Below are positions 1 through 8,984 of a stretch of 64,000 bases of DNA, one piece after another. The notes below the pieces were generated by a model. The model worked only from the letters and a program-made list of their open reading frames with translations. It was not told the origin of the DNA and did not search any database. This DNA is from Candidatus Desulforudis audaxviator MP104C. GTDB lineage: Bacteria; Bacillota; Desulfotomaculia; Desulfotomaculales; Desulforudaceae. Numbering within the stretch: the stretch's first letter is position 1; each line of letters opens with the position of its first letter. The stretch lies in assembly GCF_000018425.1 (NCBI RefSeq), contig NC_010424.1, forward strand, positions 806,001-870,000, written 5' to 3'. The position numbers and the translations under genes were made by a program.

Positions 1-233
1 CACTGCGAAGTGTGCGATTGCGTGCCGGCCTAACCCAGGCTGAACTTGCCCGCCGGGTGGGCATCAGTCGCACCGCGTACACCAACATCGAAAAAGGGCA
101 CAAACACCCGTCACTGGTCACCGCACTCCGCATTGCGCGCGTCTTGAACGAACACGTAGAAGACCTTTTCGCCGACGAGTTTCCTGACGGCCAACTCGTG
201 AAAGTGGGCACAGGGGTACGGAGTTCGGTGTAA
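1..233 (+). CDS. XRE-family helix-turn-helix regulator (5' end outside window)
   Basis: A small DNA-binding regulator of the Cro/CI (XRE) type. The visible protein is one HTH_3 domain: a LRAGLTQAELARRVG helix pair, the recognition helix region ISRTAYTNIEKG, then the usual PSLVTALRIARVLN helices and an acidic tail with VEDLF. A GTG at 12 could start it, but the reading frame is open to base 3 and the residues just before (LRSVR) fit the first helix of the family, so the true start is probably left of the window. No partner is visible; 210 bases separate it from the next gene, so co-transcription is uncertain. The target is unknown. Confidence 0.8.
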   Translation, partial: LRSVRLRAGLTQAELARRVGISRTAYTNIEKGHKHPSLVTALRIARVLNEHVEDLFADEFPDGQLVKVGTGVRSSV

Positions 234-443
234 ACCGGACGCCGCGTCCCGGTACTACCCGGGATAAATATTGCCAGTTTTTCCGGAGGTTATACCTTGC
301 GTGCGGTGGCTGGACAGGCCGCCCGCGGAGGTGTGAGTTCGGGGAGAGGGGGTGGCGAGACGAGAAGCGGGAAAGCGAATCAGAAACTCGCGGTGGTTAC
401 CGAACGTTGAGAAAATCGTTAAAAAAGGAGGGTAATTGGTAGC

Positions 444-3400
444 ATGAATGTGATTGGACTGAGCAAGTCTGCTAAACGCGCACGCAAGGTGATCTCCATA
501 CTTGCGGTGTTCTCCCTGCTCCTTACGCTCGTGCCGGCCATGCCGGCGATGGCGGCGGCACAGAGCGTTGGGGTGACAGCGGGCTCCGATAAAGCGGGTG
601 CTGCCACGAGCTACGTCATCGGCTTCACTTGCACCAGTCAGGTCTACTCAGGCGACCAACTGGCCGTGATCTTTCCCAGTGCGTTCGGGGATGCCAATGC
701 AGCGGTGGATAAGGTCACGGTTAACGGCACTGTCTACAGCTTTAGCCCCCAGCGCCAGGCTGCAGGCATGTGGATCCTGTACTACACCGGCTCAGCCACC
801 ATCCCCGCCAGCGTTCAGTATGCGGTCTACTTCAGCAACATCGTCAACCCCACAACCGCCGCAACTTACCAGATCACTGCACGTGCACCGTATCCTGCGG
901 ATACCGGTACCCAGGGCTCGATCACCATCGGGCCGGCCGATCCGGTGAAGCTGGTAATCAACGGCCTTAGCGATGAAGACCAGCAGACACCGGGGATCCA
1001 GGTTACTGCCGGCAAGGTCCAGAATTTGGTGGTCCGGCTCGCCGACCGTTACGGCAACGTGGGTGCCGTGAACAACATGGGCAAAGGCATCAGTGTGAAG
1101 CTCACCGACACGGACCCACAGGCTAACTTCGGAAACGACGAAGGAGTTACTCTGACCATTGACCAGGGGCAAAGTCAGTCCTCTACGCTCTGGACCCCCA
1201 AGACCGCGGGCACGGTGACCATCACTGCCACCGACGTGACCGAGAATCCGAACCCGCAGATGCAGGCCGCCACGGCGACCGTGCAGGTGCGTGCGGCTGG
1301 TCCGGCCAAGATCCTGCTCGACGGCCCGAGCTACCTGAACAAGGACGCCGAGGGTACCTACACGGTGAGCCTCAAGGATAGTTACGACAACCCCGCCTCG
1401 GTAGCAAACGCGGTATACATCGACCTTACGGCCACCCCCGGCGACGGCGTCACCTTCACACCCAACCAGGTGAGGATTCCCGCGGGCCAGAACACGGGGA
1501 CCTTCAAGTTCAAGAGCAGCCAGGCCAACATGTACACCATAGGGGCCAGTAGCACAGGACTCGCGTTGGCGGAAAAGAAGGTGGCCGTGGGCGTGACCGT
1601 GCTGGCCGAGCTGGCCATCACCGCGCCGCAGACCGGCGAGGTTGGCATCGCCAGCGAGATCGCCATCGCCCTTAAGGACCAGTTCGGCAACGCCTTCGCG
1701 GCTCCCGAGGGCGGCGTGGAGGTGACTCTGCTCAGCGACGAGACGGGCGTGTTCGGCGTGTTCTACGATGCTCCCGCCAACGGCAAACTCATCACCAGCG
1801 TCACCATTCCCAAGGGCCAGAGCAGCGTCAAGGTCTACTACGTGCCGGGCATTGATGCTGTGGGCGCCCACAAGCTGACTTTTACCGCGCCGCAGGTCCT
1901 GAGTGACGGTCGCCCCACGAATACGATCCTGAGGGCCGAAGCCACCATCAACGTGCAAACCGGCGCCGAGCTCTGGCTTGTCGTGACACCGCTCAACTTC
2001 ACCGCCGGCGAGCGCGGCGGGGTCACCATCACGGTGCGTGATGCGCACGGGAACCCGGTGCCTGCGGGTCAGAACGACCGCGTTGTGCAGCTCGAGACCA
2101 ACAGCCCGACCGGCAAGTTCTACGCCGCGGCTACGGGAGGCAACCCGATCACCCAGGTGACCATCCCGGCGGGTCAGAGCAGCGTGACGGTCCACTACGT
2201 GGACACCGAGAGCTGGACGAAGAAGGCCCTCGAAGATGGTAAGCTTTCGGCGGCAGGGCTGAATCCGGCCGGCTACAGTTACACCGTGGCCTTCCGCTCC
2301 GAGGGCGTGATCGGGTTCACCGGCAAGGCGATCGTCAACCCGGTTGCGGCGAGCGCCATCACCCTTGACGTGGCGCAGCAGGATGTGGACGCGGTGTCCG
2401 ATGAGGAGTACACCCAAATCGGCTCGCGGATCGGTGCCACCGATCTCATCGGCGTTGCCTACATGCGTGTCGGCGTTGTCGACCGGTACGGGAACCCGGT
2501 GCCCCAGCAGGCTCTGCTCACGATCTCGGTGAAGGACGACTCGCCCTCCGCCTTCCTCTGGTGGGATTACGCTAGACTTGAGGGCGGCGAGTGGGCCGAT
2601 GAGCATGACGCCTGGCTCGTCGTCACCGCGCCCGGCACCTACAACGTGACCGCCTCTGCCGGCGGTTTCGCGGCCGTCTCGAAGCAGGTCGTCTTCGAGC
2701 AACCGTCCCTCGTAGTCGAAGCTCCGACTGCAGCGCTTCCTGACACCCGCGAGCGGGTGACGGTGAAGCTCACCAACCTCTGGGCCTCAGGCCGCGACCT
2801 CGTCGTCGACCTTGCCACCAGCACGGAGAACAGCGCCTTCTACGCCACGAGCCAGACCGCGACGCCCATAACCAAAGCTACAATCCCGGCGTATAGGAGC
2901 AGCGTTATCGTCTACCTCGAGAGCGACGACCCGCTCGGCACGGCAGTTGAGCTCACCGCCAGGATCGCCGACCTCAACCTGACGGCGAAGGCGACCGTCA
3001 CGCTCGGCAGGGGTCCGGACGGCTCCACCTTGCTCCTCCGCGGTTGGAACATCATTTCCACGCCTTGGGTGCTGGCCGACGGCAGGGACACCATCGACCA
3101 GATCCTCGCCAACCCCGAGTACATCGAGCAGGCCTGGGGCTACAAGGATGGCCGTTGGTACCAGGTGACCACGGCGGATCCCGAGAGCATGAAGCTCCGG
3201 CCCCTGGAGGCGCTCTACGTGAAAGTCAAGGGCGAGACCTGGGCGGTCTCCTGGGCACAGTCGGGCCTCGGCACGCCGCCGGTGCGGAGTCTGCCCGCCG
3301 GCTGGAACCTGGTCGGCAACCCCGAGGCAGACCGGATCGCGGCGGATGCGGCCCTGGCCAGCATCGCCGGCAGCTACGCCGTGGTGATCAGCCCGGCCGG

Positions 3401-3536
3401 GTGCAACCAGGGTGCTTGGGTCTACACGCCGCCCATGGGCCCCGGGGGACCTGCAATGAAGCCCTTCCGCGGCTACTGGGTCTATATGCGGCAGGGCGAC
3501 ACGCTGGCGGGTCTGGCGATGCCGCCGGTGCAGTAG
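444..3536 (+). CDS. Large exported surface protein with bacterial Ig-like repeats
   Basis: A 1030-residue secreted protein, likely part of the cell envelope. The N-terminus has a basic stretch (SKSAKRARK) and a hydrophobic core ending in an AMAAA-type signal peptidase site near residue 38. The body is a series of all-beta Ig-like domains, marked by a repeated strand motif of the type TIPxGQSSVxVYY around residues 345, 460, 575 and 810. The last 170 residues hold paired GWN(I/L) motifs (LRGWNIISTPW, LPAGWNLVGNP) found in surface proteins of related bacteria. No SLH or sortase signal is present, so anchoring may depend on the SLH protein that starts 15 bases downstream. The start is set by AAAGGAGGG about 13 bases upstream. 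No enzymatic motif is seen. Confidence 0.8.
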   Translation: MNVIGLSKSAKRARKVISILAVFSLLLTLVPAMPAMAAAQSVGVTAGSDKAGAATSYVIGFTCTSQVYSGDQLAVIFPSAFGDANAAVDKVTVNGTVYSFSPQRQAAGMWILYYTGSATIPASVQYAVYFSNIVNPTTAATYQITARAPYPADTGTQGSITIGPADPVKLVINGLSDEDQQTPGIQVTAGKVQNLVVRLADRYGNVGAVNNMGKGISVKLTDTDPQANFGNDEGVTLTIDQGQSQSSTLWTPKTAGTVTITATDVTENPNPQMQAATATVQVRAAGPAKILLDGPSYLNKDAEGTYTVSLKDSYDNPASVANAVYIDLTATPGDGVTFTPNQVRIPAGQNTGTFKFKSSQANMYTIGASSTGLALAEKKVAVGVTVLAELAITAPQTGEVGIASEIAIALKDQFGNAFAAPEGGVEVTLLSDETGVFGVFYDAPANGKLITSVTIPKGQSSVKVYYVPGIDAVGAHKLTFTAPQVLSDGRPTNTILRAEATINVQTGAELWLVVTPLNFTAGERGGVTITVRDAHGNPVPAGQNDRVVQLETNSPTGKFYAAATGGNPITQVTIPAGQSSVTVHYVDTESWTKKALEDGKLSAAGLNPAGYSYTVAFRSEGVIGFTGKAIVNPVAASAITLDVAQQDVDAVSDEEYTQIGSRIGATDLIGVAYMRVGVVDRYGNPVPQQALLTISVKDDSPSAFLWWDYARLEGGEWADEHDAWLVVTAPGTYNVTASAGGFAAVSKQVVFEQPSLVVEAPTAALPDTRERVTVKLTNLWASGRDLVVDLATSTENSAFYATSQTATPITKATIPAYRSSVIVYLESDDPLGTAVELTARIADLNLTAKATVTLGRGPDGSTLLLRGWNIISTPWVLADGRDTIDQILANPEYIEQAWGYKDGRWYQVTTADPESMKLRPLEALYVKVKGETWAVSWAQSGLGTPPVRSLPAGWNLVGNPEADRIAADAALASIAGSYAVVISPAGCNQGAWVYTPPMGPGGPAMKPFRGYWVYMRQGDTLAGLAMPPVQ

Positions 3537-3551
3537 GGAGGTAGATGAAGA

Positions 3552-5633
3552 ATGCAGAGGCAGCGCTATCTGAAACTCCTGGGCATCCTGGCGGTCGCTG
3601 CCCTGCTCGCGGCAGTTGTGGCTGGGGGGCTGGCCTTCGCGCAGGGCAGCCCCTCAGCGCCTGTCCTGCCGCAGAGCTTCTGGGGCAGCGTGAAGGACGC
3701 GAACGGAAACCCGGTTCTCTCGGGCACCGTTGAAGCCTGGTTCAAAGGTGAGAAGCAGGACAGCATCGCCATCGTCAACGGGCAGTACGGCGGCCCCGGC
3801 GGGCTTGAGGACAGGCTGACCGTGCAGGGGTTGGCCGAAGACATCGGGAAGACGATCGAGTTTTACGTGAACGGGGTAAAGGCCAACGAGACTGCGAAGT
3901 ACACGCCCGGCGAGAAAACCAGGCTCGACCTGACGGCGGCGGCGCCCGGCGACATGACGCCGCCCGTAGTTGAAAGCACCGACCCGGCCGGCGGTGCCCC
4001 GAACGTCCCGGTGGGCAAGACCATCACCGTGACCTTCAGTGAGAGTGTGCTAAAGGGGGTGTATTTCAGCGACATCTCGGTCAAGGACGCCGCGGGTAAA
4101 GACGTTGCCGTGACCAGGAGCATTGAGGGCAAGGTTCTAACCATCGACCCGACCGCTGACCTGGCCTACAGCACCAAATACACCGTGACCATTCCCGCCG
4201 ATGCGGTGAAGGACCTGGCGGGGAACGCTTTGGCGCAGACCCATACTTTTAGCTTCACCACCGTGGCTGCGCCGGACACCACGCCGCCTGCTGTGGTGAC
4301 CACCGACCCGGCCGGCGGTGCCCCGAACGTCCCGGTGGGCAAGACCATCACCGTCACCTTCAGCGAGGACATGCAGCAGGGGACTGCTTACGATGCCATC
4401 TCGCTCAAGGACGCCGCCGGTAAAGACATTCTCGTGACCAGGAGCATTGAGGGCAAGGTCCTGCGCATCAGGCCGAATGCCAACCTCGCCTACAGCACCA
4501 AATACACCGTGACCATTCCCGCCGGCGCGGTGAAGGATGCAGCGGGCAATGAACTGGCGGCAGAGTACACCTTCAGCTTCACCACCGTGTCGGCGGCGGC
4601 AGCACCGGCTCCAGGACCAGCTCCTGCACCTGCTCCTGCCCCGGCGCCCGCACCTGCCCCAGCGCCAGCGCCCGTGACGGTTGTTGAGCAGCCTGTGGCT
4701 GCCGACAAGCCTACGGTTGTCAAGCTGGCAGGCGTGGTGGAAATCACAGTGCCGGCCGGTGCCGTTACCGGGGATGCTCCGAAGATAAGGGCCCAGGTGT
4801 TGACGGAAGCGGCGGCTGCTCCCTTGCTGGATAAAGCGGTGGGGGCCGGGCTGGTGCCGGCCAGTAAGATTGTCCAGCTTACCCTCACCGGAGGCGAGTT
4901 TAAGGGATCGGTGCAGCTTACCCTGAACTTTGATGCGGCCAAGGTGGCTGCGGGCCAGGTGCCCAGCGTGTTTGTCTACAACGAGCGGACCGCCCGCTGG
5001 ATTTACCTTGGCGGCCAGATCGGCAACGGTGTCATTACCGTCACGGTGGACAAATTCTCCAAGTTTGCGGTGTTTGCCACCAGGCCATTACCGGCACTGG
5101 CCGATATTGCCACCCATTGGGGCAGAGATTCTATCAGGACCTTGGCTGGGATGGGCATTGTAGCCGGTTATCCTGACGGTAATTTCAAGCCCAATGCCAA
5201 CATTACCAGGGCCGAGTTTGTTGCTATGCTGGTGCGTGCCTTGGGGCTTGAGCATCGGGAGGCAGCGGCAGGTCGTTTCAAGGATGCGGCCGGTTTTGGC
5301 TGGGCGCGTGGTGTTATCGGTGCGGCGGTGGAGGCCGGCCTGATTGGCGGTTATCCCGACGGTACGTTTGGCGCAGCCCGCCCGATTACCAGAGCGGAGA
5401 TTGCTGTCATTCTGGAGCGCGTGGTACGCAAAGGTCTTGTGCCGGTTACCCTGGCCGAAGAAGTGACCTTTACTGATGCGGGAGCCATTCCGGCCTGGGC
5501 AAAAGACGGCATCAAGGCCGCCAGCAGGGCTGGCCTGGTGCGCGGTTTCCCGGATGGCACTTTCCGACCCGCTGCCAATGCTACCAGGGCGGAGATGGCG
5601 GCTATGCTGTACCGGCTGGTAGCCCAAAGGTAA
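3552..5633 (+). CDS. S-layer-homology (SLH) surface protein with two Ig-like domains
   Basis: A 693-residue exported protein bound to the cell wall by SLH repeats. Order of parts: signal peptide (hydrophobic core to about residue 32), a carboxypeptidase-like beta domain (SVKDANGNPV), two near-identical Big_5-type domains beginning with DPAGGAPNVPVGKTITVTFSE (about residues 146 and 252), a Pro-Ala linker near residues 350-375, a beta domain (about 380-510), and three SLH repeats (about 515-690) with the GYPDGxFxPxxxITRAE signature; the last reads GFPDGTFRPAANATRAE. SLH domains bind pyruvylated secondary cell-wall polymer. It lies directly behind the other surface protein and is followed by a terminator, so the two form an operon. 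The nearly identical Big_5 pair points to recent internal duplication. Confidence 0.88.
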   Translation: MQRQRYLKLLGILAVAALLAAVVAGGLAFAQGSPSAPVLPQSFWGSVKDANGNPVLSGTVEAWFKGEKQDSIAIVNGQYGGPGGLEDRLTVQGLAEDIGKTIEFYVNGVKANETAKYTPGEKTRLDLTAAAPGDMTPPVVESTDPAGGAPNVPVGKTITVTFSESVLKGVYFSDISVKDAAGKDVAVTRSIEGKVLTIDPTADLAYSTKYTVTIPADAVKDLAGNALAQTHTFSFTTVAAPDTTPPAVVTTDPAGGAPNVPVGKTITVTFSEDMQQGTAYDAISLKDAAGKDILVTRSIEGKVLRIRPNANLAYSTKYTVTIPAGAVKDAAGNELAAEYTFSFTTVSAAAAPAPGPAPAPAPAPAPAPAPAPAPVTVVEQPVAADKPTVVKLAGVVEITVPAGAVTGDAPKIRAQVLTEAAAAPLLDKAVGAGLVPASKIVQLTLTGGEFKGSVQLTLNFDAAKVAAGQVPSVFVYNERTARWIYLGGQIGNGVITVTVDKFSKFAVFATRPLPALADIATHWGRDSIRTLAGMGIVAGYPDGNFKPNANITRAEFVAMLVRALGLEHREAAAGRFKDAAGFGWARGVIGAAVEAGLIGGYPDGTFGAARPITRAEIAVILERVVRKGLVPVTLAEEVTFTDAGAIPAWAKDGIKAASRAGLVRGFPDGTFRPAANATRAEMAAMLYRLVAQR

Positions 5634-5647
5634 AAGTAATCGTGAAA

Positions 5648-5692
5648 GAGGGGCCCGCCTAAGAAGATTAGGTTGGGCCCTTCTTTAATTTT
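5648..5692 (+). terminator. Intrinsic terminator after the surface-protein operon
   Basis: About 15 bases past the SLH stop codon, GGGCCCGCC and GGTTGGGCCC pair around a short loop (with TAA/TTA extending the stem), followed by TTCTTTAATTTT. This is a typical rho-independent terminator. Confidence 0.8.
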
Positions 5693-5732
5693 AAATTTTA
5701 GGTGTGCTGATGCCAAGATGGGGTACCAGGTC

Positions 5733-7304
5733 GTCCGTGTCAAGACTTAGTAGGCGATCTCCCAGCCGATTTAATTTGAATTAGACCGTAGACCACCTCG
5801 GTGAACTAATCTCTCTTACTATGTGCTTGACCCAGTGTTTTCCGGCGTGCGGTCCTTCAAGGGTGGGCACGTTGGCTTGAAGACAGGCCTCGGGATCTTT
5901 GCCGAAGCGTTTGGGCAGTTGGATTGCCTCGGCTCCGACAGCCTTTTTCAGTAGGTCGAACCGAGGTTCCGAGTGTACCACGTATCTGTCCAGCTCATCA
6001 TTAGCCCGTACCGCTAACAGGCGTCCCATCCGTTCCGCACCGGCCGGGCTCCAACGCGCCCCAATCCGCTTTGTTCGCCTGGCGATGGTGTGACGGACCT
6101 GGCCCTCGATCGCACCTAAACGGTCTCCCTCCGGCAAGGCGGCGATACCTTGCCAGTTAGCCAGGAGATACTCCTTAAGCCGCATGATCCCGTTACGGCG
6201 TGCACCCCGGTTGACCCGAATCGCCTGGTCCAAGGCGGAAACTACCGCATCTTGGTTTAGCTCGGCTAACCCTTCGGTGACAGTTTCATAGACGTTGCTG
6301 CTGTAACTTAAAGCCTCGGTTAAACGCCGGCGCAGGTGGAAGGGGTCAAGGTGGTAAGTCGCCCCGGGGAACATCTCCAGGCCTTGTTTGATCCACTCGG
6401 CGCCGTCCCCACCAATGCGGATCCGCTCTACCCTGCTAAGGTCCCACTTGTGGCCGAAGGCCGCCCCGGTGTCTTCCCAAGCCACCCGGCTGCCCCTGGC
6501 GGTGGCCACCGTGTAACGGTTCACCAGTTTCCGGGTCTTTTGTTCCCTGCCCTCGTAGCCGATAAACAGCTTGATCTCACCAAACGCCTTGGGCGACCGC
6601 TGCAAGGGTATTACTACACCATCGGCTTCAATGGATAACTCCCGAACCTCCTTGCCGCCTTCAGGAACCACACCGTCTTCAAAGACGGCCTCGCGTAGTG
6701 CCTCAGCATCCCGGGCGGCCTTTTCTCCAGCATCCTGAACCTTAGACCAGACGGTCATCCAGTGAATCCCCGGTACTAGAAAACCCATAACCCGGGCCGC
6801 GCGCCTGAAGGGCATCTCCGTGCCTAGCTCCAGGATCATACGGGTCATCCGCGGTGTCACCCGTTGGCGTTCAGGGATTCCCAAGGCTTCGTCCAGAAGG
6901 AACCGGTACGCGCCGGTCTTCTGGTTACGGTACAGTCGGCGCTTAACCGTAATCTCACCGAAGCTGGTGACCAGGGTCCGCGACCGCTGTCCCACGTTCT
7001 TGAGGGCTGGATCCCGCTTGCCGCTTAACTCAAGGTCAATGTGTGCCAGCGCCTCCTCCAGCATTTTGCCGCCTGCCTGTTGAACCAACCGCTGCACCCG
7101 CTCTTCCAACTCATCCACATTGCGCACCGACCTGAACACCTCAAAAATTCCCTTGGCCAGAAACAGGACTACCTCAAGCAGAAAGCGAATCTTGAACATG
7201 AGACCTCACTCCTTTGGCGGGGAGGGCTTCCCCTCAGGGGAAGCCGTTTTGAGGTCTCACTTCTATTTCCGACCTCACATCTCCTACTTAAACCTTACAC
7301 TCAC
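5733..7304 (-). mobile_element. Complete ISLre2-family insertion sequence with target duplication
   Basis: The element carries one transposase gene on the minus strand. Its ends are imperfect inverted repeats (GTCCGTGTCAAGACTTAG at the left; GTGAGTGTAAGGTTTAAG read inward from the right, about 12 of 18 matching). It is flanked by a direct repeat TACCAGGTC at 5724-5732 and 7305-7313, a 9-bp target duplication, which fixes both ends. A hairpin of GGCTTCCCCT/AGGGGAAGCC lies just upstream of the transposase start (about 7226-7248). A second, 5'-truncated copy is at 55787-57023. Confidence 0.88.
5781..7199 (-). CDS. ISLre2-family transposase (UPF0236)
   Basis: A 472-residue transposase filling the ISLre2 element. 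Recognisable family blocks are the N-terminal helical part, the LVTSFGEITVKRRLYRN block, IEADGVVIPLQR with an acidic residue after the first strand, IRIGGDGAEWIKQG, ATYHLDPFHLRRRL, and WSPAGAERMGRLLAVRANDE near the end. These are the conserved features of UPF0236/ISLre2 enzymes, which move DNA by a DDE-type mechanism. The frame is uninterrupted and the element ends are intact, so it may still be active. It differs from the truncated copy by one extra codon (HSEPRF versus HSERF) and a few substitutions, showing slight divergence between copies. Confidence 0.9.
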   Translation of the reverse strand: MFKIRFLLEVVLFLAKGIFEVFRSVRNVDELEERVQRLVQQAGGKMLEEALAHIDLELSGKRDPALKNVGQRSRTLVTSFGEITVKRRLYRNQKTGAYRFLLDEALGIPERQRVTPRMTRMILELGTEMPFRRAARVMGFLVPGIHWMTVWSKVQDAGEKAARDAEALREAVFEDGVVPEGGKEVRELSIEADGVVIPLQRSPKAFGEIKLFIGYEGREQKTRKLVNRYTVATARGSRVAWEDTGAAFGHKWDLSRVERIRIGGDGAEWIKQGLEMFPGATYHLDPFHLRRRLTEALSYSSNVYETVTEGLAELNQDAVVSALDQAIRVNRGARRNGIMRLKEYLLANWQGIAALPEGDRLGAIEGQVRHTIARRTKRIGARWSPAGAERMGRLLAVRANDELDRYVVHSEPRFDLLKKAVGAEAIQLPKRFGKDPEACLQANVPTLEGPHAGKHWVKHIVREISSPRWSTV

Positions 7305-7313
7305 TACCAGGTC

Positions 7314-7581
7314 CGGCTGGGCGCCGAACACCGGCGGACGCTGGAAGGCACGCCTGGACCAGCGTGAGGCGGAACGGTTCGCGCAGACCCTCAAGGATGT
7401 TCTGGAGGGGATGCTGCGGAAGAAGCGCTACGGGACCATCGCGGAGCTGCAGGCCGGCTTGGACCACCGGCTTGCCTGGGTACAACGTCCAGCGACCCCA
7501 CCGGGGCCGTCACAACCGGGGGAGGCCGCCGTTGCAGGTCATCCGCGAGTTCCGGCCCGGCAGGAATTGAAGGCGGCATAG
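7314..7581 (+). pseudogene. IS481-type integrase/transposase 3' relic
   Basis: A C-terminal piece of a DDE integrase of the IS481/rve kind. One frame gives AERFAQTLKDVLEGMLRKK and the next gives YNVQRPHRGRHNRGRPPLQ, the usual Tyr-Asn-x-x-Arg-Pro-His end of this domain; a single-base loss near 7475 splits them. No start or catalytic core remains. The ISLre2 element inserted at its left edge. It is an old relic and encodes no functional enzyme. Confidence 0.75.
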
Positions 7582-7604
7582 CGAAAAATAACAGAAAAGC
7601 AGGA

Positions 7605-7850
7605 CGGGTTAGCGTTTCACTGGAACCACATCTTGGCAACACGACAATTAAACCATTTGTCATCGGCCGTAAGAACTGGCTATTCGCGAACACCGCCCGT
7701 GGGGCAAGCGCCAGTGCCATCATTTATAGTGTTGTGGAAACAGCGAAGGAAAACGGCCTCAACCCCTTCAGTTACCTGCAGTATCTTTATTGAAAAGCTG
7801 CCGAACATGGATATTCAGGATGAACAGGCCTTAGAAGAGTTGCCTGGTCG
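7605..7850 (+). pseudogene. IS66 transposase (TnpC) C-terminal relic
   Basis: Translation shows IKPFVIGRKNWLFANTARGA, then ASAIIYSVVETAKENGLNP and FSYLQYLY before a stop; after a frame change EKLPNMDIQDEQALEEL appears. These are the well-known end blocks of IS66-family TnpC. Nothing upstream of this part of the gene survives. The bases from here to the Crp gene (7851-8099) hold no gene I can support; a weak terminator-like hairpin ending in CCGGTTTTTTT lies at about 7988-8028. Confidence 0.78.
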
Positions 7851-8037
7851 GCAACGCTGCCACCGATCTGTCGGGGTGGCAAGTAGTCTATTAGAGAGTG
7901 TAAATCAATCCTCACCTGGCTTTAAAGAAGGTGGGAAGTATTTGACGCTTACGGATCTGTGTAGAATACGGGAATTGTAGAAGCAGCACCGGCCGGCCAG
8001 CGGTTGAGTAGACCGTACACCGGTTTTTTTGTGGGCC

Positions 8038-8062
8038 GATGTGCTATAGCGATGTGCTATAG
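8038..8062 (+). promoter_or_regulatory. Short tandem repeat in the leader of the Crp/Fnr gene
   Basis: GATGTGCTATAG occurs twice in tandem (13-base period) some 40 bases before the Crp/Fnr start codon. The CTATAG/TATAGT core could serve as a -10 element or as a binding site, but no matching -35 is evident, so the role is a guess. Confidence 0.35.
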
Positions 8063-8099
8063 TAATGAAAAAGGAAACAGGGAGGCGAGGTGGTGCAGG

Positions 8100-8753
8100 A
8101 TGGGTCCGGCGATTACTCTGGACAGCGCCGAGATTGACCTATTGGACGGCGTGGGTCCGACCATAGACTATCCGAAGGGTCAGCGGATCTTCACTTCAGG
8201 TGAGGTGCCGGATCGGGTCTACTTCTTGAAGGCGGGTGTGGTCAAGGTCTACTGCCTGACCGGAGACGGTCAGAGGCAGACGGTGGCCCTGCGTTACCAG
8301 GGGGAATTGATAGGGATTGCCGAGGCGCTTTACGGCGGCGAACGGACCTGCTGTGCCGAAGTAGTGACTGACGCCAGCATGGTGGTGATCAGCAAGGGAC
8401 GGTTCATTGAACTGCTCCGAAGTCGCCCGGGGTTCGCCCTGCGGGTAGCGGAGATTCTTGGGGCACGCCTCCGGGAAGCCCACACCATGATCAGTGACCT
8501 GACCTGTTACCACGTTCCGGGCCGGGTAGCACTCTTTCTCCTTAAACTGGTGGAGCGGTGTGGAGTAACTGATAGAGAACCGGGCGTACGCCTGAGCTTG
8601 CGCCTGACCCACGAGGAACTAGCCCATATGATCGGTACCTCGCGTTCCAACGTGACATCCATCTTGAACACCTTCCGCAAGCATGGTGCCATTGAATTGA
8701 AAGGGCGGGAGATTCGTATATTGAATCCGGAACGGCTACGAGACTACCAATAA
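8100..8753 (+). CDS. Crp/Fnr-family transcriptional regulator
   Basis: A 217-residue regulator with an N-terminal cyclic-nucleotide-binding-like beta-barrel (about residues 15-135; KGQRIFTSGEVPDRVYFLKAG) and a C-terminal winged helix (about 145-215) with the helix-turn-helix LTHEELAHMIGTSRSNVTSI. The family senses cAMP, O2, NO, CO or redox signals. The N-terminal Fnr cysteine cluster is absent, so an Fnr-type Fe-S switch is unlikely; two adjacent cysteines (RTCCAEV) lie in the barrel. ATG at 8100 is chosen over upstream in-frame starts because a GGGAGGCGAGG ribosome site precedes it and the domain begins here. Before intron insertion it lay next to the transporter/AprA-like operon, which it may control (inference). 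Confidence 0.9.
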   Translation: MGPAITLDSAEIDLLDGVGPTIDYPKGQRIFTSGEVPDRVYFLKAGVVKVYCLTGDGQRQTVALRYQGELIGIAEALYGGERTCCAEVVTDASMVVISKGRFIELLRSRPGFALRVAEILGARLREAHTMISDLTCYHVPGRVALFLLKLVERCGVTDREPGVRLSLRLTHEELAHMIGTSRSNVTSILNTFRKHGAIELKGREIRILNPERLRDYQ

Positions 8754-8773
8754 CCATCTGCATTGATGACCAT

Positions 8774-8850
8774 ATCGAGTAGGGTAACGCCATAGTAATT
8801 TGCTATGGCGTCATCCCTCTCATAGAACCGTACGTACGGGCCTCAAGGTG
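8774..8850 (-). ncRNA. Group II intron domain V (3' half) and domain VI
   Basis: Read on the minus strand: CGTACGTACGGTTC, the usual 3' strand of domain V, then TATGAGAGGGA, then a 9-bp hairpin ACGCCATAG/CTATGGCGT with a small loop (domain VI), ending TTACCCTACTCGAT. The hairpin could be mistaken for the terminator of the Crp/Fnr gene, but it has no T-run on either strand. The 5' strand of domain V is not recognisable, so the ribozyme is broken. Confidence 0.65.
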
Positions 8851-8984
8851 GACCCCTTTGTCAAGACAGTTTTTGAAAAAATTTTAGAACCAAACATATT
8901 TTCGTTTATAAGATAGCCGCGGGAAGACCCGTCTTCTTCAGGGGGCGGGATGAAAGCGGCCCTTACGATAGGGAGTGAATTGCC

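Noticed and set aside
792-2702. A 636-codon open frame on the minus strand opposite the large surface protein
   Set aside because: It lies fully antisense to a gene with a clear signal peptide and ribosome site, has low-complexity Arg/Gly/His-rich content and no motif; G+C-rich codon use on the plus strand explains its length.
4600-4680. Short-period repeat that might be a CRISPR or minisatellite
   Set aside because: It encodes the Pro-Ala linker of the SLH protein; the periodicity is that of GCNCCN codons. I saw no CRISPR array anywhere in the window.
8786-8814. Hairpin after the Crp/Fnr gene read as its terminator
   Set aside because: There is no T-run on either strand, and the sequence fits domain VI of the group II intron better, next to a domain V-like end.
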